From Actinomycetota bacterium (GTDB lineage: Bacteria; Actinomycetota; Actinomycetes; S36-B12; UBA5976): a stretch of 38,301 nucleotides of DNA. The position numbers and the translations under genes were made by a program. The stretch is taken from contig CANFOW010000016.1 in NCBI GenBank assembly GCA_947448865.1, positions 1-38,301 on the forward strand, written 5' to 3'. Of this stretch, positions 1 through 8,608 are shown piece after piece (position 1 is the stretch's first letter; each line of letters begins with the position of its first letter). A model generated the notes under the pieces. It did no database searches and was not told where the DNA came from. It saw nothing but the letters and a program-made list of their open reading frames with translations.

Positions 1-116
1 AGATTGACGTCTAGGTACGGCAAAATCAATTGTTCTTTAATGAACTGCCAAATGATGCGAGTCATTTCGTCGCCATCTAGTTCAACGACAGTTCCTTGCA
101 CTTTGATTTTAGACAT
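1..116 (-). CDS. icd: NADP-dependent isocitrate dehydrogenase, N-terminal fragment
   Basis: This is the first 38 codons of a gene that runs off the left edge of the window. The start ATG is at 116-114. The peptide begins [20 protein letters not shown] and continues with [17 protein letters not shown]. This is the characteristic N-terminus of the homodimeric, eukaryote-like (type II) NADP-isocitrate dehydrogenase, not the E. coli-type or monomeric enzyme. The enzyme oxidatively decarboxylates isocitrate to 2-oxoglutarate in the TCA cycle and makes NADPH. It begins 18 bp after the mdh stop, so the two are probably co-transcribed. I see only a weak ribosome-binding site. The family call is firm from this block alone, but the catalytic part is outside the window. 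Confidence 0.88.
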   Translation of the reverse strand, partial: MSKIKVQGTVVELDGDEMTRIIWQFIKEQLILPYLDVN

Positions 117-134
117 TAAGTAAATCCGTTTCTT

Positions 135-1085
135 CTAGAGGTCTTTTACGTCTGCTTGCTTTTCGCGCACAGCAACAGCTGCCGCCTTAAGGCTTTCGAG
201 TTCGCTGGCCGTCAGATCTGTTTCCACAACGCGACGGATTCCAACTTTGCCAATCTCGGCTTCGACACCGAGGTAAACGCCTTCAATTCCGTATTCTCCG
301 TCAACCCATGCACACACAGGCATCACAGCACCTGAATCTTCGATGACAGCTTTAGCCATTCGAGCCGCAGCTGCAGATGGAGCGTAGTAAGCCGAACCAG
401 TCTTGAGAAGTGCAACAACTTCGGCGCCACCATTACGTGTACGCACTACGAGTTCTTCAATCTTTTCAGCGCTCAGGAAATCTGAAAGCGGCTTGCCATC
501 AACGGTGCAGCGCGATGGCACGGGAACCATTGTGTCGCCGTGTGAACCAAGAGTCAGAGTCTTAACTGAAGCAACAGGCACATTGAGTTCTTCAGCAACG
601 AAGTGAGTGAATCGTGCGGTATCAAGCATGCCTGCCTGACCCATCACGCGGTTCTTTGGAAACTGTGTTGCGATTTGGGTCAATGCGGTCATTTCATCAA
701 GTGGATTAGACACCACGATAATCACAGCATCTGGCGCATGCTTTGCAACGTTCTCTGCAACGCCGCGAACAATTTTCGCATTTGTCTCAATGAGGTCCAT
801 ACGACTCATGCCTGGCTTGCGTGGCAAACCTGCTGTGATGACAACAACATCGGAACCTGCAATGGCTTCGTAACCTTGGCCATCAATTGTGGTTGTTTGT
901 CCAATCACTTTGGTTTCAAAACCTTCGATGGAACGGGACTGATTCAAATCCAGAGCAAGACCTTCGGGCTTACCTTCGAGAATGTCCGTTAATACAACGG
1001 TGTCAACAATGTTGTATTCAGCGATTCGTTGAGCAGTCGTTGATCCGTAGAATCCGGCACCTACAACAGTTACTTTGCCAGCCAT
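135..1085 (-). CDS. mdh: Malate dehydrogenase, LDH-like type
   Basis: A cytoplasmic TCA enzyme of 316 aa that interconverts malate and oxaloacetate with NAD. The Rossmann motif GAGFYGS lies near residue 9. Asp34 closes beta-strand 2, which favours NAD over NADP. The catalytic Asp155/His182 pair lies in MLDTARF and GSHGDTM. The substrate loop GLPRKPGMSR carries Arg where lactate dehydrogenases have Gln, which argues for malate. It belongs to the lactate-dehydrogenase-like MDH group rather than the form I associate with Streptomyces. The start ATG has a good SD (AAGGGG) about 7 nt upstream. It precedes icd and lies about 100 bp after the DUF3017 gene, with a terminator-like dyad between them, so mdh-icd probably has its own promoter. 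Confidence 0.95.
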   Translation of the reverse strand: MAGKVTVVGAGFYGSTTAQRIAEYNIVDTVVLTDILEGKPEGLALDLNQSRSIEGFETKVIGQTTTIDGQGYEAIAGSDVVVITAGLPRKPGMSRMDLIETNAKIVRGVAENVAKHAPDAVIIVVSNPLDEMTALTQIATQFPKNRVMGQAGMLDTARFTHFVAEELNVPVASVKTLTLGSHGDTMVPVPSRCTVDGKPLSDFLSAEKIEELVVRTRNGGAEVVALLKTGSAYYAPSAAAARMAKAVIEDSGAVMPVCAWVDGEYGIEGVYLGVEAEIGKVGIRRVVETDLTASELESLKAAAVAVREKQADVKDL

Positions 1086-1120
1086 GAAAGAGCCCCTTAG
1101 TGATACGCGCTTTTCGCGAT

Positions 1121-1140
1121 AAAAGTCTTGACTTCAAGAC
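1121..1140 (-). terminator. Dyad with T-run between the DUF3017 gene and mdh
   Basis: GTCTTGA (1125-1131) and TCAAGAC (1134-1140) form a perfect 7-bp dyad around 2 nt. On the minus strand it is followed by TTTT (1124-1121). This fits a short intrinsic terminator for the purN-purH-DUF3017 transcript. Because it lies about 40 bp before mdh, it could instead be an operator. A second small dyad around CGCG (about 1105-1119) follows it. Confidence 0.4.
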
Positions 1141-1185
1141 ATTCCAAGCGTAGCGCAGGCTTGATAGCCCTAATTCAGCTAGGCA

Positions 1186-1458
1186 CTACATCGTGCGATG
1201 GGGGACGACCAAAGCCAAGATCAAGAGCACAATTCCGAGCAATGCCAGAATCGTCAAATCAACCCTGCGACGTCTCACTCGCAACAGTCCGGCTGCAGAA
1301 TCGCTCAAAAAGTAACGCAAACAAAACGCTACAAGAACAGTCAGCGCTAAGAGCACTGCACCTACCCGAAAATCAACCCAGACAATAGTGGCCAGGCTCA
1401 CAAGTAACCCAGAGTAGACCGACACTAACGGCCATTGCGTTCGAAATTGCGAGCTCAT
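1186..1458 (-). CDS. DUF3017-family small membrane protein
   Basis: A 90-residue protein with three hydrophobic stretches, at about residues 10-28, 30-48 and 68-86. A strongly basic loop (RVRRRR, about residues 60-65) separates the second and third. Size, topology and position directly after purH match the actinobacterial DUF3017 family, whose function is unknown. The start is 9 bp after the purH stop, and its SD (AAGGTC) overlaps that stop codon, so it is translated from the purN-purH transcript. The family assignment rests on size, topology and synteny rather than on a catalytic motif. Confidence 0.75.
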   Translation of the reverse strand: MSSQFRTQWPLVSVYSGLLVSLATIVWVDFRVGAVLLALTVLVAFCLRYFLSDSAAGLLRVRRRRVDLTILALLGIVLLILALVVPHRTM

Positions 1459-1467
1459 GTGGCGACC

Positions 1468-3024
1468 TTAGTGGAAGAAGTGTCGAGTGCCAGTGACATA
1501 CATCGTGATTCCTGCCTCGCGGGCAGCTACAAAAACTTCATCATCACGCATCGAACCACCAGGTTGAACAACAGCAGTGATTCCTGCATCAATGAGTACC
1601 TTCAAACCATCAGCGAATGGAAAGAAAGCATCCGAAGCAACAACGCTTCCAGGTGCGCGTTCGCCAGCTCGCGAAACTGCTAGCCGAGCCGAATCAACTC
1701 GATTAACTTGTCCCATACCAATTCCGACAGCTGCACCATCGTGGGCTAAAAGTATTGCGTTGGACTTGACGCATCGCACGGCACGCCAAGCAAACACTAA
1801 ATCTTTTAGCGCTGCTGAATCTGCCGGCTCACCACTAACCAATGTCCACTGGGCTGGATCATCATTCATCGCTTGGAGTCGGTCTTGTTCCTGCACGAGA
1901 AGGCCGCCCGAAATAGGACGCATCTCGCGTGGAGTTTCATCTGCCACGTCTGTGGCCACAAGCAATCTCACATTGGGCTTTGCTGTGAACACGTCGAGCG
2001 CATCGGAGTCAAAGCCTGGCGCCACAACTACTTCGGTAAATACTTCAGCAATCAGCCGCGCAACTTCGCCAGTCACTATGCGGTTGGCTGCGATGACTCC
2101 TCCAAAAGCAGAGACCGGGTCTGTGGCATGCGCGCGTTGATAAGCCTGTGTGATTGAATCACCGATTGCAATCCCGCATGGGTTTGCATGTTTAATAATT
2201 GCAACAGCAGGCTGCGAAAAATCATATGCTGCGCGCCGAGCCGCATCAGCGTCAACGTAGTTGTTGTACGACATCTCTTTGCCTTGTAATTGTTCAGCTT
2301 GAGCAAGGCCATGACTTCCGGACTTACTCACATACAACGCTGCATGTTGATGCGGGTTTTCTCCGTACCGAAGCACTTCGGCTCGCTCCCACACTTGACC
2401 TATCCATGCTGGAAACTCATCTTCCGATTCAAGAACTGTGCTACCAAGCCACGTTGCGACTGCAACGTCATACTGTGCAACGTGACGGAAAGCATGCGTC
2501 GCAAGGGCAACTCGTTGCTGCATAGAGAAGCCGTTATTTGATACTGCGTCAAGCACGTCGCCATATCGTTGCGGATCAACCACAATTGCCACGTTCGCGT
2601 GATTCTTAGCACTTGCGCGAACCATTGCAGGTCCGCCGATATCAATCTGCTCAATACATTCTTCGATAGATGCGCCTGATGCAACGGTTTGAGTAAACGG
2701 ATACAAATTCACGACAACGAGTTGAAATGGTTCGATACCAAGTTCGACGAGCTGTTGCGAATGACTATCTAGACGAAGATCAGCCAAAATTCCGGCATGG
2801 ATGCCGGGATGGAGAGTCTTGACTCTGCCATCAAGACACTCGGCAAAACCTGTCACCTCTTGAACTTGAGTGACTGGGATACCTAGCCCCGCAATACGGG
2901 CAGCAGTGCTTCCCGTAGACACAATCGAAACACCAGCTTCATGAAGGCCGCGCGCCAATTCATCAAGACCAGTTTTGTCGTACACGCTAATCAGGGCGCG
3001 ACTTATTTTTCGAGTTTGGCTCAT
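1468..3024 (-). CDS. purH: Bifunctional AICAR formyltransferase / IMP cyclohydrolase
   Basis: This 518-aa cytoplasmic enzyme catalyses the last two steps to IMP: formyl transfer to AICAR, then ring closure. The N-terminal IMP cyclohydrolase half has the MGS-like nucleotide fold with KTLHP at residues 69-73. The C-terminal transformylase half shows LRYGENPHQ and KHANPCG, the latter carrying the catalytic Lys-His pair, and ends in GTRHFFH as the family does. Its ATG overlaps the purN stop by 4 bp (ATGA), indicating translational coupling. IMP made here feeds the guaB/guaA pair later in the window. Confidence 0.97.
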   Translation of the reverse strand: MSQTRKISRALISVYDKTGLDELARGLHEAGVSIVSTGSTAARIAGLGIPVTQVQEVTGFAECLDGRVKTLHPGIHAGILADLRLDSHSQQLVELGIEPFQLVVVNLYPFTQTVASGASIEECIEQIDIGGPAMVRASAKNHANVAIVVDPQRYGDVLDAVSNNGFSMQQRVALATHAFRHVAQYDVAVATWLGSTVLESEDEFPAWIGQVWERAEVLRYGENPHQHAALYVSKSGSHGLAQAEQLQGKEMSYNNYVDADAARRAAYDFSQPAVAIIKHANPCGIAIGDSITQAYQRAHATDPVSAFGGVIAANRIVTGEVARLIAEVFTEVVVAPGFDSDALDVFTAKPNVRLLVATDVADETPREMRPISGGLLVQEQDRLQAMNDDPAQWTLVSGEPADSAALKDLVFAWRAVRCVKSNAILLAHDGAAVGIGMGQVNRVDSARLAVSRAGERAPGSVVASDAFFPFADGLKVLIDAGITAVVQPGGSMRDDEVFVAAREAGITMYVTGTRHFFH

Positions 3025-3614
3025 GGTGCAATCACTCTCTTCGGTTTAGTCGACAATTCTCCACGAGCAAATTTCTTGACTACCTCGACAATCAGTCCAC
3101 GTTCAACGAGCTTTATCCGTTCGTGAAGGGAGTGTTCGGTGTCATGCGGATACACGTCGACTTCGCGTTGGACGATAACTTCTCCCGTATCCACTCCAGC
3201 ATCAATGAAATGAACTGTCGTTCCTGTTGTTGCTACTCCTGCCGCCATGGCGTCTCGCACCGCATGAGCACCTGGGAACAGTGGCAACATCGCGGGATGT
3301 GTATTAATAATTTTGCCGAGCCAGTCATGCAATACCTGGTCACCGAGTATCCGCATGAATCCTGCAGACACAACGAGGTCAGGTTCGAACTCATGCAACG
3401 TTTGAGCCATCAATTCATCCCACGCATCACGATTAGTTCCAACACTAAGAATCTTTGTCGCGATGCGTGCATCGCTAGCCCGCGTGAGCGCCGCACATTC
3501 TCCATCAGTAATGAGGCCGACAATCTCAAACTCGTGCGTGCCTTGCGCATCAATTAAGGCTTGAAGAAGCGTGCCCGAACCCGATGCAAGTACAACGATT
3601 CGGTAAGTGGACAC
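3021..3614 (-). CDS. purN: Phosphoribosylglycinamide formyltransferase (GART 1)
   Basis: A 197-aa enzyme that transfers a formyl group from 10-formyl-THF to GAR, step 3 of purine synthesis. The nucleotide-binding [10 protein letters not shown] is at residues 11-20. The catalytic set Asn104, His106 ([15 protein letters not shown]) and Asp142 (DAGVDTG) is intact and spaced as in E. coli PurN. The start is GTG with no SD. A TAGACT box lies exactly 6 nt upstream, so the mRNA is probably leaderless. The gene heads a purN-purH-DUF3017 unit, 24 bp after perM. Confidence 0.96.
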   Translation of the reverse strand: MSTYRIVVLASGSGTLLQALIDAQGTHEFEIVGLITDGECAALTRASDARIATKILSVGTNRDAWDELMAQTLHEFEPDLVVSAGFMRILGDQVLHDWLGKIINTHPAMLPLFPGAHAVRDAMAAGVATTGTTVHFIDAGVDTGEVIVQREVDVYPHDTEHSLHERIKLVERGLIVEVVKKFARGELSTKPKRVIAP

Positions 3615-3626
3615 GTAGTCAGTCTA
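3615..3626 (-). promoter_or_regulatory. Leaderless-type -10 box for purN
   Basis: On the minus strand TAGACT (3626-3621) is followed by 6 nt and then the GTG start at 3614. TANNNT placed 6-8 nt before the start codon, with no SD, is the signature of leaderless transcription in actinobacteria. No clear -35 is needed or seen. Confidence 0.6.
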
Positions 3627-3638
3627 TTTAGTAGCTAA

Positions 3639-4913
3639 TTAATTGAGATCAGTTCGGCGTTGTGACGCTCTCACATCAAGGAAAACCCGCGGTAGCACAA
3701 AGAGCAGCACGCCCGTAATCATCATGAAGCCTCCGGCGCTCAGACCTGTCATCACAGGTGATGGTCCGACATGCTTGAGTTCCTCACTGCCCAATGGTCC
3801 TTGTGCCGCAGCCATTACTAAACCCATGGCGACACCACCTACTACGCCCGCTGAAATAAGTGACACAAATTCCGCCATCCCCATTGCATTCGCGAGTGCT
3901 GGAACAAACCCTTGTCTACGAGGTGTCCATTCATCACGATCGAGAATCATGAATGCCAAAACAGCACACGCGATTGGAACAAGAATCACAATGAATGCAA
4001 AACGTGGTACTTGGTTAGGAACTATCGCTAGTGCAGGAAAAGCAGGAAGTCGACCAACATTTGCTTGGTGAATTGAAATCTGTGAAGCAGCGCCTAGCGC
4101 GAAACCTGGACCCAGCACATATGAAGTCGCCCATGCCGCAAGTGTTGGTAGGTAACCGATACCTAACACAGTAAGAAAAAATGCATCCACAATATGTGGT
4201 GCCATGAGCCACGTAACTGACTTCACTTCTCTTAATCGAATAATTAACATCACGGTCATTGTTAAAGCACCGCAGGTATAAACACTCATTGCAAAAAGTA
4301 AACCTGGGCGGACACCACGAAGAATTGGTTCTGGTAGCGATAAAAGAATGTCCTGTCGATTTGGTGCGTAGACGATAACAACCGCTATCGATAGCAATGC
4401 TGCGATAGTAAATGAATGCAACGCAGTACTTAATTGAGCGGCGAATAAATCTCGCGTGCTCGACAACAGACAAACAAGACTGGCAATGAGTACGTATGAA
4501 ATTGTGAAGTAAAAACTCGTGAGCCAAAAACCCCGAGCACTTGAAGGCTGTGCACTTTTCAGTGACCAATGCATGCTCTTCCAACATAAAATTCCTGGTA
4601 CCGCAAGAAATCCCCAAGGAAGTAATCCGAAAATATTTCCACCAATTGTCAGCGGCACAAGATGCGCTCCAAGCCATGCTGCACCTGATGCGCGTAACAC
4701 TTGTGGAAGCGACTCATCACCGTGCGCAGCTAAAACCCACACCACAAAAACTGTTGCGAAGCAGATAATGAGACTGATGAAAGCTGCGCTCACCGCGCCT
4801 AAAAAAGCAGCCACAGGCAACGGATAATGTTTGATTCCCGGGTCCACTTCAGGGCGTCGCCATTGTCGAGCTGGCGTTGCCGCTTGGCGGGAAGGACGTG
4901 GCGTTCGAGACAC
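3639..4913 (-). CDS. perM: PerM-like polytopic membrane protein (DUF6350)
   Basis: A 424-residue integral membrane protein with a basic, Pro/Arg-rich N-terminus and about nine predicted membrane segments, starting at about residue 31 and ending near the C-terminus. I see no catalytic motif. Its place between sucD and purN is the position of mycobacterial PerM (Rv0955), a DUF6350 protein tied to cell division and persistence. The assignment rests on synteny, size and topology. Translation starts at a GTG only 8 nt past a large hairpin (4921-4963) and shows no SD, so initiation may be governed by that structure. Function in this organism is inferred, not shown. Confidence 0.78.
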   Translation of the reverse strand: MSRTPRPSRQAATPARQWRRPEVDPGIKHYPLPVAAFLGAVSAAFISLIICFATVFVVWVLAAHGDESLPQVLRASGAAWLGAHLVPLTIGGNIFGLLPWGFLAVPGILCWKSMHWSLKSAQPSSARGFWLTSFYFTISYVLIASLVCLLSSTRDLFAAQLSTALHSFTIAALLSIAVVIVYAPNRQDILLSLPEPILRGVRPGLLFAMSVYTCGALTMTVMLIIRLREVKSVTWLMAPHIVDAFFLTVLGIGYLPTLAAWATSYVLGPGFALGAASQISIHQANVGRLPAFPALAIVPNQVPRFAFIVILVPIACAVLAFMILDRDEWTPRRQGFVPALANAMGMAEFVSLISAGVVGGVAMGLVMAAAQGPLGSEELKHVGPSPVMTGLSAGGFMMITGVLLFVLPRVFLDVRASQRRTDLN

Positions 4914-4920
4914 AGAAGTT

Positions 4921-4963
4921 ATCGTGTCAGCAATCCGCTATGGAATAGGGATTGCGACACGAT
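4921..4963 (-). other. Long hairpin between sucD stop and perM start
   Basis: ATCGTGTC (4921-4928) pairs with GACACGAT (4956-4963), and GCAATCC (4930-4936) pairs with GGATTGC (4949-4955). This gives 15 bp with a one-base bulge (4929) and a 12-nt loop. It touches the sucD stop codon and ends 8 nt before the perM GTG. There is no U-run on the downstream side, so it is not a textbook intrinsic terminator. A U-less terminator, an mRNA stabiliser or a translational gate are all possible. Confidence 0.6.
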
Positions 4964-5829
4964 TAACCCAAAATGTCGCGCACTAAGCGAGCGGTCTCGC
5001 TTGGGGTCTTGCCAACGCGAACACCAACCGCTTCGAGTGCTGATTGCTTTGCTGCAGCTGTTCCGCTTGAGCCAGACACAATTGCTCCCGCGTGACCCAT
5101 TGTCTTACCTTCGGGCGCAGTAAAGCCGGCAACATATCCAACGACTGGTTTTGTGACGTTGTCTTTAATAAACGCTGCTGCACGTTCTTCGGCATCGCCA
5201 CCAATTTCACCGATCATCACAATGACGTCAGTGTCTGGATCTGCTTGGAAGGCGGCAAGCGCATCAATGTGAGTTGTTCCGATGATCGGATCTCCACCGA
5301 TACCTAAACATGTTGAGAAACCGATGTCACGCAATTCGAACATCATTTGGTAAGTCAACGTGCCTGACTTACTGACTAAGCCAATACGTCCTGATTGTGT
5401 GATGTCCCCAGGAATGATTCCTGCATTCGATTTTCCTGGGCTAATGAGACCAGGGCAGTTTGGCCCGATTACTCGAGTTGTGCCGGAATTCTGGGCGTAT
5501 TGGAAGAATGATGCCGTGTCATGAACTGGCACACCTTCAGTAATAACTACACACAGTGGAACGCCTGCATCCACTGCTTCAATAACCGCACCCTTGGTGA
5601 ACTTTGGTGGCACAAAAACAACGGACACATTTGCGCCTGTCGCTTCAACTGCGTCTGCAACTGAATTGAAGACGGGAATGCCATCCACTTCTTGGCCACC
5701 CTTGCCAGGTGTCACACCAGCTACGACATTGGTGCCACTAGCAACCATGCGTCGAGTGTGCTTTGTGCCTTCAGAGCCAGTCATGCCCTGAACTAAAACC
5801 TTGCTGTTCTCGTCTAAGAAAATCGCCAT
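4963..5829 (-). CDS. sucD: Succinate-CoA ligase, alpha subunit
   Basis: A 288-aa TCA-cycle subunit that binds CoA and is transiently phosphorylated while succinyl-CoA is converted to succinate with ATP or GTP formation. The CoA-binding N-terminal region has [10 protein letters not shown] and TPGKGG. The ligase-CoA region has GPNCPG and SGTLTYQ. The phosphohistidine is His246 in [10 protein letters not shown], the same number as in E. coli. An SD-like AGGA precedes the ATG. It lies 10 bp after sucC, so the two subunits are co-translated in the usual beta-alpha order. The stop codon is embedded in the hairpin at 4921-4963. Confidence 0.97.
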   Translation of the reverse strand: MAIFLDENSKVLVQGMTGSEGTKHTRRMVASGTNVVAGVTPGKGGQEVDGIPVFNSVADAVEATGANVSVVFVPPKFTKGAVIEAVDAGVPLCVVITEGVPVHDTASFFQYAQNSGTTRVIGPNCPGLISPGKSNAGIIPGDITQSGRIGLVSKSGTLTYQMMFELRDIGFSTCLGIGGDPIIGTTHIDALAAFQADPDTDVIVMIGEIGGDAEERAAAFIKDNVTKPVVGYVAGFTAPEGKTMGHAGAIVSGSSGTAAAKQSALEAVGVRVGKTPSETARLVRDILG

Positions 5830-5839
5830 GCTAATCGTC

Positions 5840-7015
5840 CTACTTGCCTGCTGCTAGTTGAGCCACACGTCGGGCCGCATCGTCCATTGTTTCTACGCGC
5901 TCAATCAATGCAATTCCTGATTCATCAAGAATGCGTCGACCTTCAATTGCATTATTGCCATCGATACGACAGACGATTGGCTTAGTAATTGCTTCGCCAC
6001 GATCTGCAAGCATCGCAACTGCTTGAACAATTCCATTCGCAACTGCGTCACATGCGGTGATTCCACCGAACACGTTGACAAAGACTGCCGTGACATCGGG
6101 ATCACCAAGAACAATGTCTAGTCCGTTTGCCATTACCTGCGCGCTTGCACCGCCACCAATGTCAAGGAAGTTTGCTGGCTTAACACCACCAAACTCTTGA
6201 CCTGCGTATGCGACAACGTCGAGTGTCGACATAACCAGGCCCGCACCGTTACCGATGATGCCCACTTGTCCGTCGAGTTTGACGTAGTTGAGGTCAAGTT
6301 CCTTGGCACGCAATTCGATTGGATCTGTTTCAGAATTATCGACCATCGCTGCATGAGCTTCGTGGCGATAAGACGCATTGTCATCAAGTGATACTTTGCC
6401 GTCTAGTGCAAGTACGACACCTTCTGGTGTTTTTGCCAATGGGTTCACTTCAACAAGAGTTGCATCTTCTTTAACTAACACGTCCCAAAGTTTTTGCAGA
6501 ATCACAATTACTTGGTCACGTACATCAGCTGGGAATCGCGCAGCGTCAACAATTTCTTCTGCTTTGGCCTGTGTGCAACCTTCAATTGCGTCTACGCGAA
6601 TCATCGCAAGAGCATCTGGATTATTTACAGCAACTTCTTCAATTTCCATTCCGCCTTCAACACTGGCCATTGCCAAGAAAGTGCGGTTTGCTCGATCAAG
6701 TAGGAACGAGACGTAGTACTCAGTTTCGATGTCGGCAGCTGCCGCCACGAGTACTCTGCGCACTATGTGACCTTTGATGTCGAGACCCAAAATGTCTTGT
6801 GCGCGTTCAAATGCTTCGTCCGGAGTTTGCGCCAACTTAACGCCGCCGGCTTTGCCGCGACCGCCAGTTTTTACTTGTGCCTTAACAACAACAAGTCCGC
6901 CGATTTCAGCTGCAGCAGCGCGTGCTTCCTCGGGTGTCGTGCAGACACGACCAGGAACCACGGGTACTCCGTGTGCGCCAAAAAGATCTTTTGCTTGGTA
7001 CTCGTACAAATCCAC
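5840..7015 (-). CDS. sucC: Succinate-CoA ligase (ADP/GDP-forming), beta subunit
   Basis: A 391-aa beta subunit with an ATP-grasp domain (about residues 1-220), which binds nucleotide and Mg2+, and a C-terminal flavodoxin-like ligase domain. It opens with [12 protein letters not shown], as the family does. [12 protein letters not shown] lies near residue 51, and GNGAGLVM and FVNVFGGIT (succinate/phosphate site) lie in the last third. The start is GTG; I see neither a convincing SD nor a clean leaderless -10. Length is normal. It pairs with sucD, 10 bp downstream. Nucleotide preference cannot be read safely from the sequence. Confidence 0.97.
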   Translation of the reverse strand: MDLYEYQAKDLFGAHGVPVVPGRVCTTPEEARAAAAEIGGLVVVKAQVKTGGRGKAGGVKLAQTPDEAFERAQDILGLDIKGHIVRRVLVAAAADIETEYYVSFLLDRANRTFLAMASVEGGMEIEEVAVNNPDALAMIRVDAIEGCTQAKAEEIVDAARFPADVRDQVIVILQKLWDVLVKEDATLVEVNPLAKTPEGVVLALDGKVSLDDNASYRHEAHAAMVDNSETDPIELRAKELDLNYVKLDGQVGIIGNGAGLVMSTLDVVAYAGQEFGGVKPANFLDIGGGASAQVMANGLDIVLGDPDVTAVFVNVFGGITACDAVANGIVQAVAMLADRGEAITKPIVCRIDGNNAIEGRRILDESGIALIERVETMDDAARRVAQLAAGK

Positions 7016-7074
7016 GAGGTCAATCGCTTTCTCTAGATCGACAACTTACTTATCTAAGACTAGTAAGAGCTTGA

Positions 7075-7482
7075 TTATGAAACGTCGGCGCGTGGGCGAA
7101 CGTTATCGCGCACCCACTCAACAACTTCAGACACTGTTGCACCGGAAGGGAAAATGTATGCCACACCTTTGTCTAATAACGCTGGAATATCACCTGTTGG
7201 GATAGTTCCTCCGCCGAAAACAAGAATGTCAGACAGGTCACGTTCCGCCAGTAAATCAATAACGGCCGGGAACTGTGTGAGGTGCGCCCCAGAGAGAATT
7301 GACAGGCCAATTGCATCAGCATTGTGTGCAATTGCGGCATCCACTATGTCACTGGCACTTTGGTGTAAACCCGTGTAAAACACGTCCATTCCAGCCTCTG
7401 AAAGCGCTCGGGACACGACTTTTGCGCCTCGATCATGTCCATCAAGGCCTGGCTTACCAACAACTATTCGAAGTGCACCCAC
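7075..7482 (-). CDS. Stand-alone cobalamin-binding subunit (acyl-CoA mutase type)
   Basis: About 135 aa, essentially one B12-binding Rossmann domain like the C-terminus of methylmalonyl-CoA mutase. It has the base-off cobalamin motif DxHxxG (DGHDRG), then SILSGAH and the GGG turn (FGGGTIP). It therefore probably binds adenosylcobalamin as the small subunit of an isobutyryl- or hydroxyacyl-CoA mutase (IcmB/HcmB-like) whose catalytic subunit lies elsewhere. I chose the GTG at 7482, which starts VGALRIVVGKPG. A TTG at 7518 would give 147 aa but lies inside a dyad and adds a tail atypical of the family. It sits 59 bp before sucC, where succinyl-CoA from such pathways would be used. No partner mutase is in the window. 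Confidence 0.85.
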   Translation of the reverse strand: MGALRIVVGKPGLDGHDRGAKVVSRALSEAGMDVFYTGLHQSASDIVDAAIAHNADAIGLSILSGAHLTQFPAVIDLLAERDLSDILVFGGGTIPTGDIPALLDKGVAYIFPSGATVSEVVEWVRDNVRPRADVS

Positions 7483-7510
7483 GTGCCAATGGTGGCAGGT
7501 CAGCCACTGA

Positions 7511-7552
7511 ACAACCAAATGACACTTATGTCATTTTCGTCTCATTGGTTGT
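7511..7552. promoter_or_regulatory. Nested dyads in the divergent B12-protein / M23 intergenic region
   Basis: The inner dyad is AAATGACA (7517-7524) and TGTCATTT (7529-7536), perfect with a 4-nt centre. The outer dyad is ACAACCAA (7511-7518) and TTGGTTGT (7545-7552), also perfect. Together they form a two-tier palindrome between two divergently transcribed genes. That suits an operator for both, but the regulator is unknown. Confidence 0.5.
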
Positions 7553-7642
7553 GATTGCCTAAACCATTTCCCCTATCGGCCAGATTAGGGTAAAAAAGAC
7601 TTAGGAATAAACCCTTTTCCCCCTATTAAAAGGTGTCGAATC

Positions 7643-8608
7643 TTGAGTGCTCCAGCGCGTGGCCGCCATAAAGCGGGTCGCCATGCTGCACCAAAACCAC
7701 CTCGTACGCTTCCTAAAAGTGTTGGCGCCGTCGCGACAATTGCAAGCATCAGTAGCGCAGGGTTAACTGGGGCAAGCACTCTTGCAACATCACAAATTGT
7801 TACTGAAAATCCGAAAATTTTAGCTGACCCTGGAACACCAACCGTCATCACCACGTCGCCAGCAACACGCAAAAACGCAGCATCTCGTGCCACTGCAGCA
7901 AGCCGTTCGGATAATCGCACGACGCTCGTCGAAGCAACTGCAATTAATAATGCGGCAGATGCAACAGACCCATTGTCTGATCCAAACGCCCCAGTGGATA
8001 CCACTCCAACTGTTACCACTACCGAGCGACGCGCATTGCAAACAGTTGCAGGAACGACTGACCAACTCGACACTGTTGTTGCGCAAGCTCAACAACAAGC
8101 TGCAGACCAAGCTGCGCAACTTGTTGAACAACAAAAACTCGCTCAAGAAATTGAACTGAAAGCTCAAGAGGATGCAGCTGCCGCATTACTCGCAGCTGCC
8201 CAAGCAAAACTTCGCGGTGTACGCCAGGTACCAATCGAAGCTAATTACAACTTGACTGCACGATTTGGTCAACGCGGAAGCTTGTGGTCACGCGGTTGGC
8301 ACACTGGTCTGGACTTTCAAGTACCGGTGGGCACACCTGTTTATGCATCGGAGTCTGGTGTCATTATCAGCGCAGGCTGGGCAGGCGCTTACGGTTACCG
8401 CATCGAAATCCAACACGCTAATGGTTACGTGACTGCCTATAACCACTTATCTAAAATTGAACAGGATTCTGGTCAAGTTGTTGTTGGACAAGAGATTGCT
8501 AAATCTGGAGCGACCGGCCACGTTACTGGTCCACACCTTCACTTTGAAGTCACTAAAGATGGAGTACTCATTAATCCATCAGGTTGGCTCTGGGGCGAAA
8601 ATCGCTAG
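7643..8608 (+). CDS. Exported M23 (LytM-type) zinc endopeptidase
   Basis: A 321-aa protein predicted to cut peptidoglycan cross-bridges outside the membrane. The Arg/Lys-rich N-terminus is followed by one hydrophobic segment (about 26-50), acting as signal or anchor. A Thr/Ala-rich linker follows, then a Gln/Ala-rich probable coiled coil (about 140-190), then the M23 domain (about 205-315). All zinc and catalytic residues are present: His220 and Asp224 (HTGLD), His268, and His298/His300 (GPHLHFEV). It is a candidate active enzyme rather than an EnvC/NlpD-like activator. The start is TTG with a good SD (AAAGGTG, 7629-7635) 7 nt upstream. Its stop abuts the convergent pcrA stop with no spacer. 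It occupies the place of mycobacterial Rv0950c. Confidence 0.9.
   Translation: MSAPARGRHKAGRHAAPKPPRTLPKSVGAVATIASISSAGLTGASTLATSQIVTENPKILADPGTPTVITTSPATRKNAASRATAASRSDNRTTLVEATAINNAADATDPLSDPNAPVDTTPTVTTTERRALQTVAGTTDQLDTVVAQAQQQAADQAAQLVEQQKLAQEIELKAQEDAAAALLAAAQAKLRGVRQVPIEANYNLTARFGQRGSLWSRGWHTGLDFQVPVGTPVYASESGVIISAGWAGAYGYRIEIQHANGYVTAYNHLSKIEQDSGQVVVGQEIAKSGATGHVTGPHLHFEVTKDGVLINPSGWLWGENR

Noticed and set aside
603-992. 129-codon plus-strand open frame inside mdh
   Set aside because: It is the antisense shadow of a well-supported enzyme gene, with no recognisable domain or RBS.
1577-2140. 187-codon plus-strand frame inside purH
   Set aside because: Low-complexity Ser/Thr/Ala-rich translation opposite intact purH; no motif.
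4015-4677. 220-codon minus-strand frame overlapping perM in another frame
   Set aside because: Cys/Ser/Arg-rich composition typical of a frame shadow; perM covers it completely with a coherent multi-helix protein.
7483-7518. TTG start for the cobalamin-binding protein
   Set aside because: It has no SD, lies inside a perfect dyad and adds residues not seen in the family; the GTG at 7482 gives a normal-length domain.
7553-7642. Cyclic-di-AMP (ydaO-type) riboswitch before the M23 gene
   Set aside because: Such elements precede some actinobacterial wall-hydrolase genes, but the leader here is too short and I cannot see the conserved motifs.
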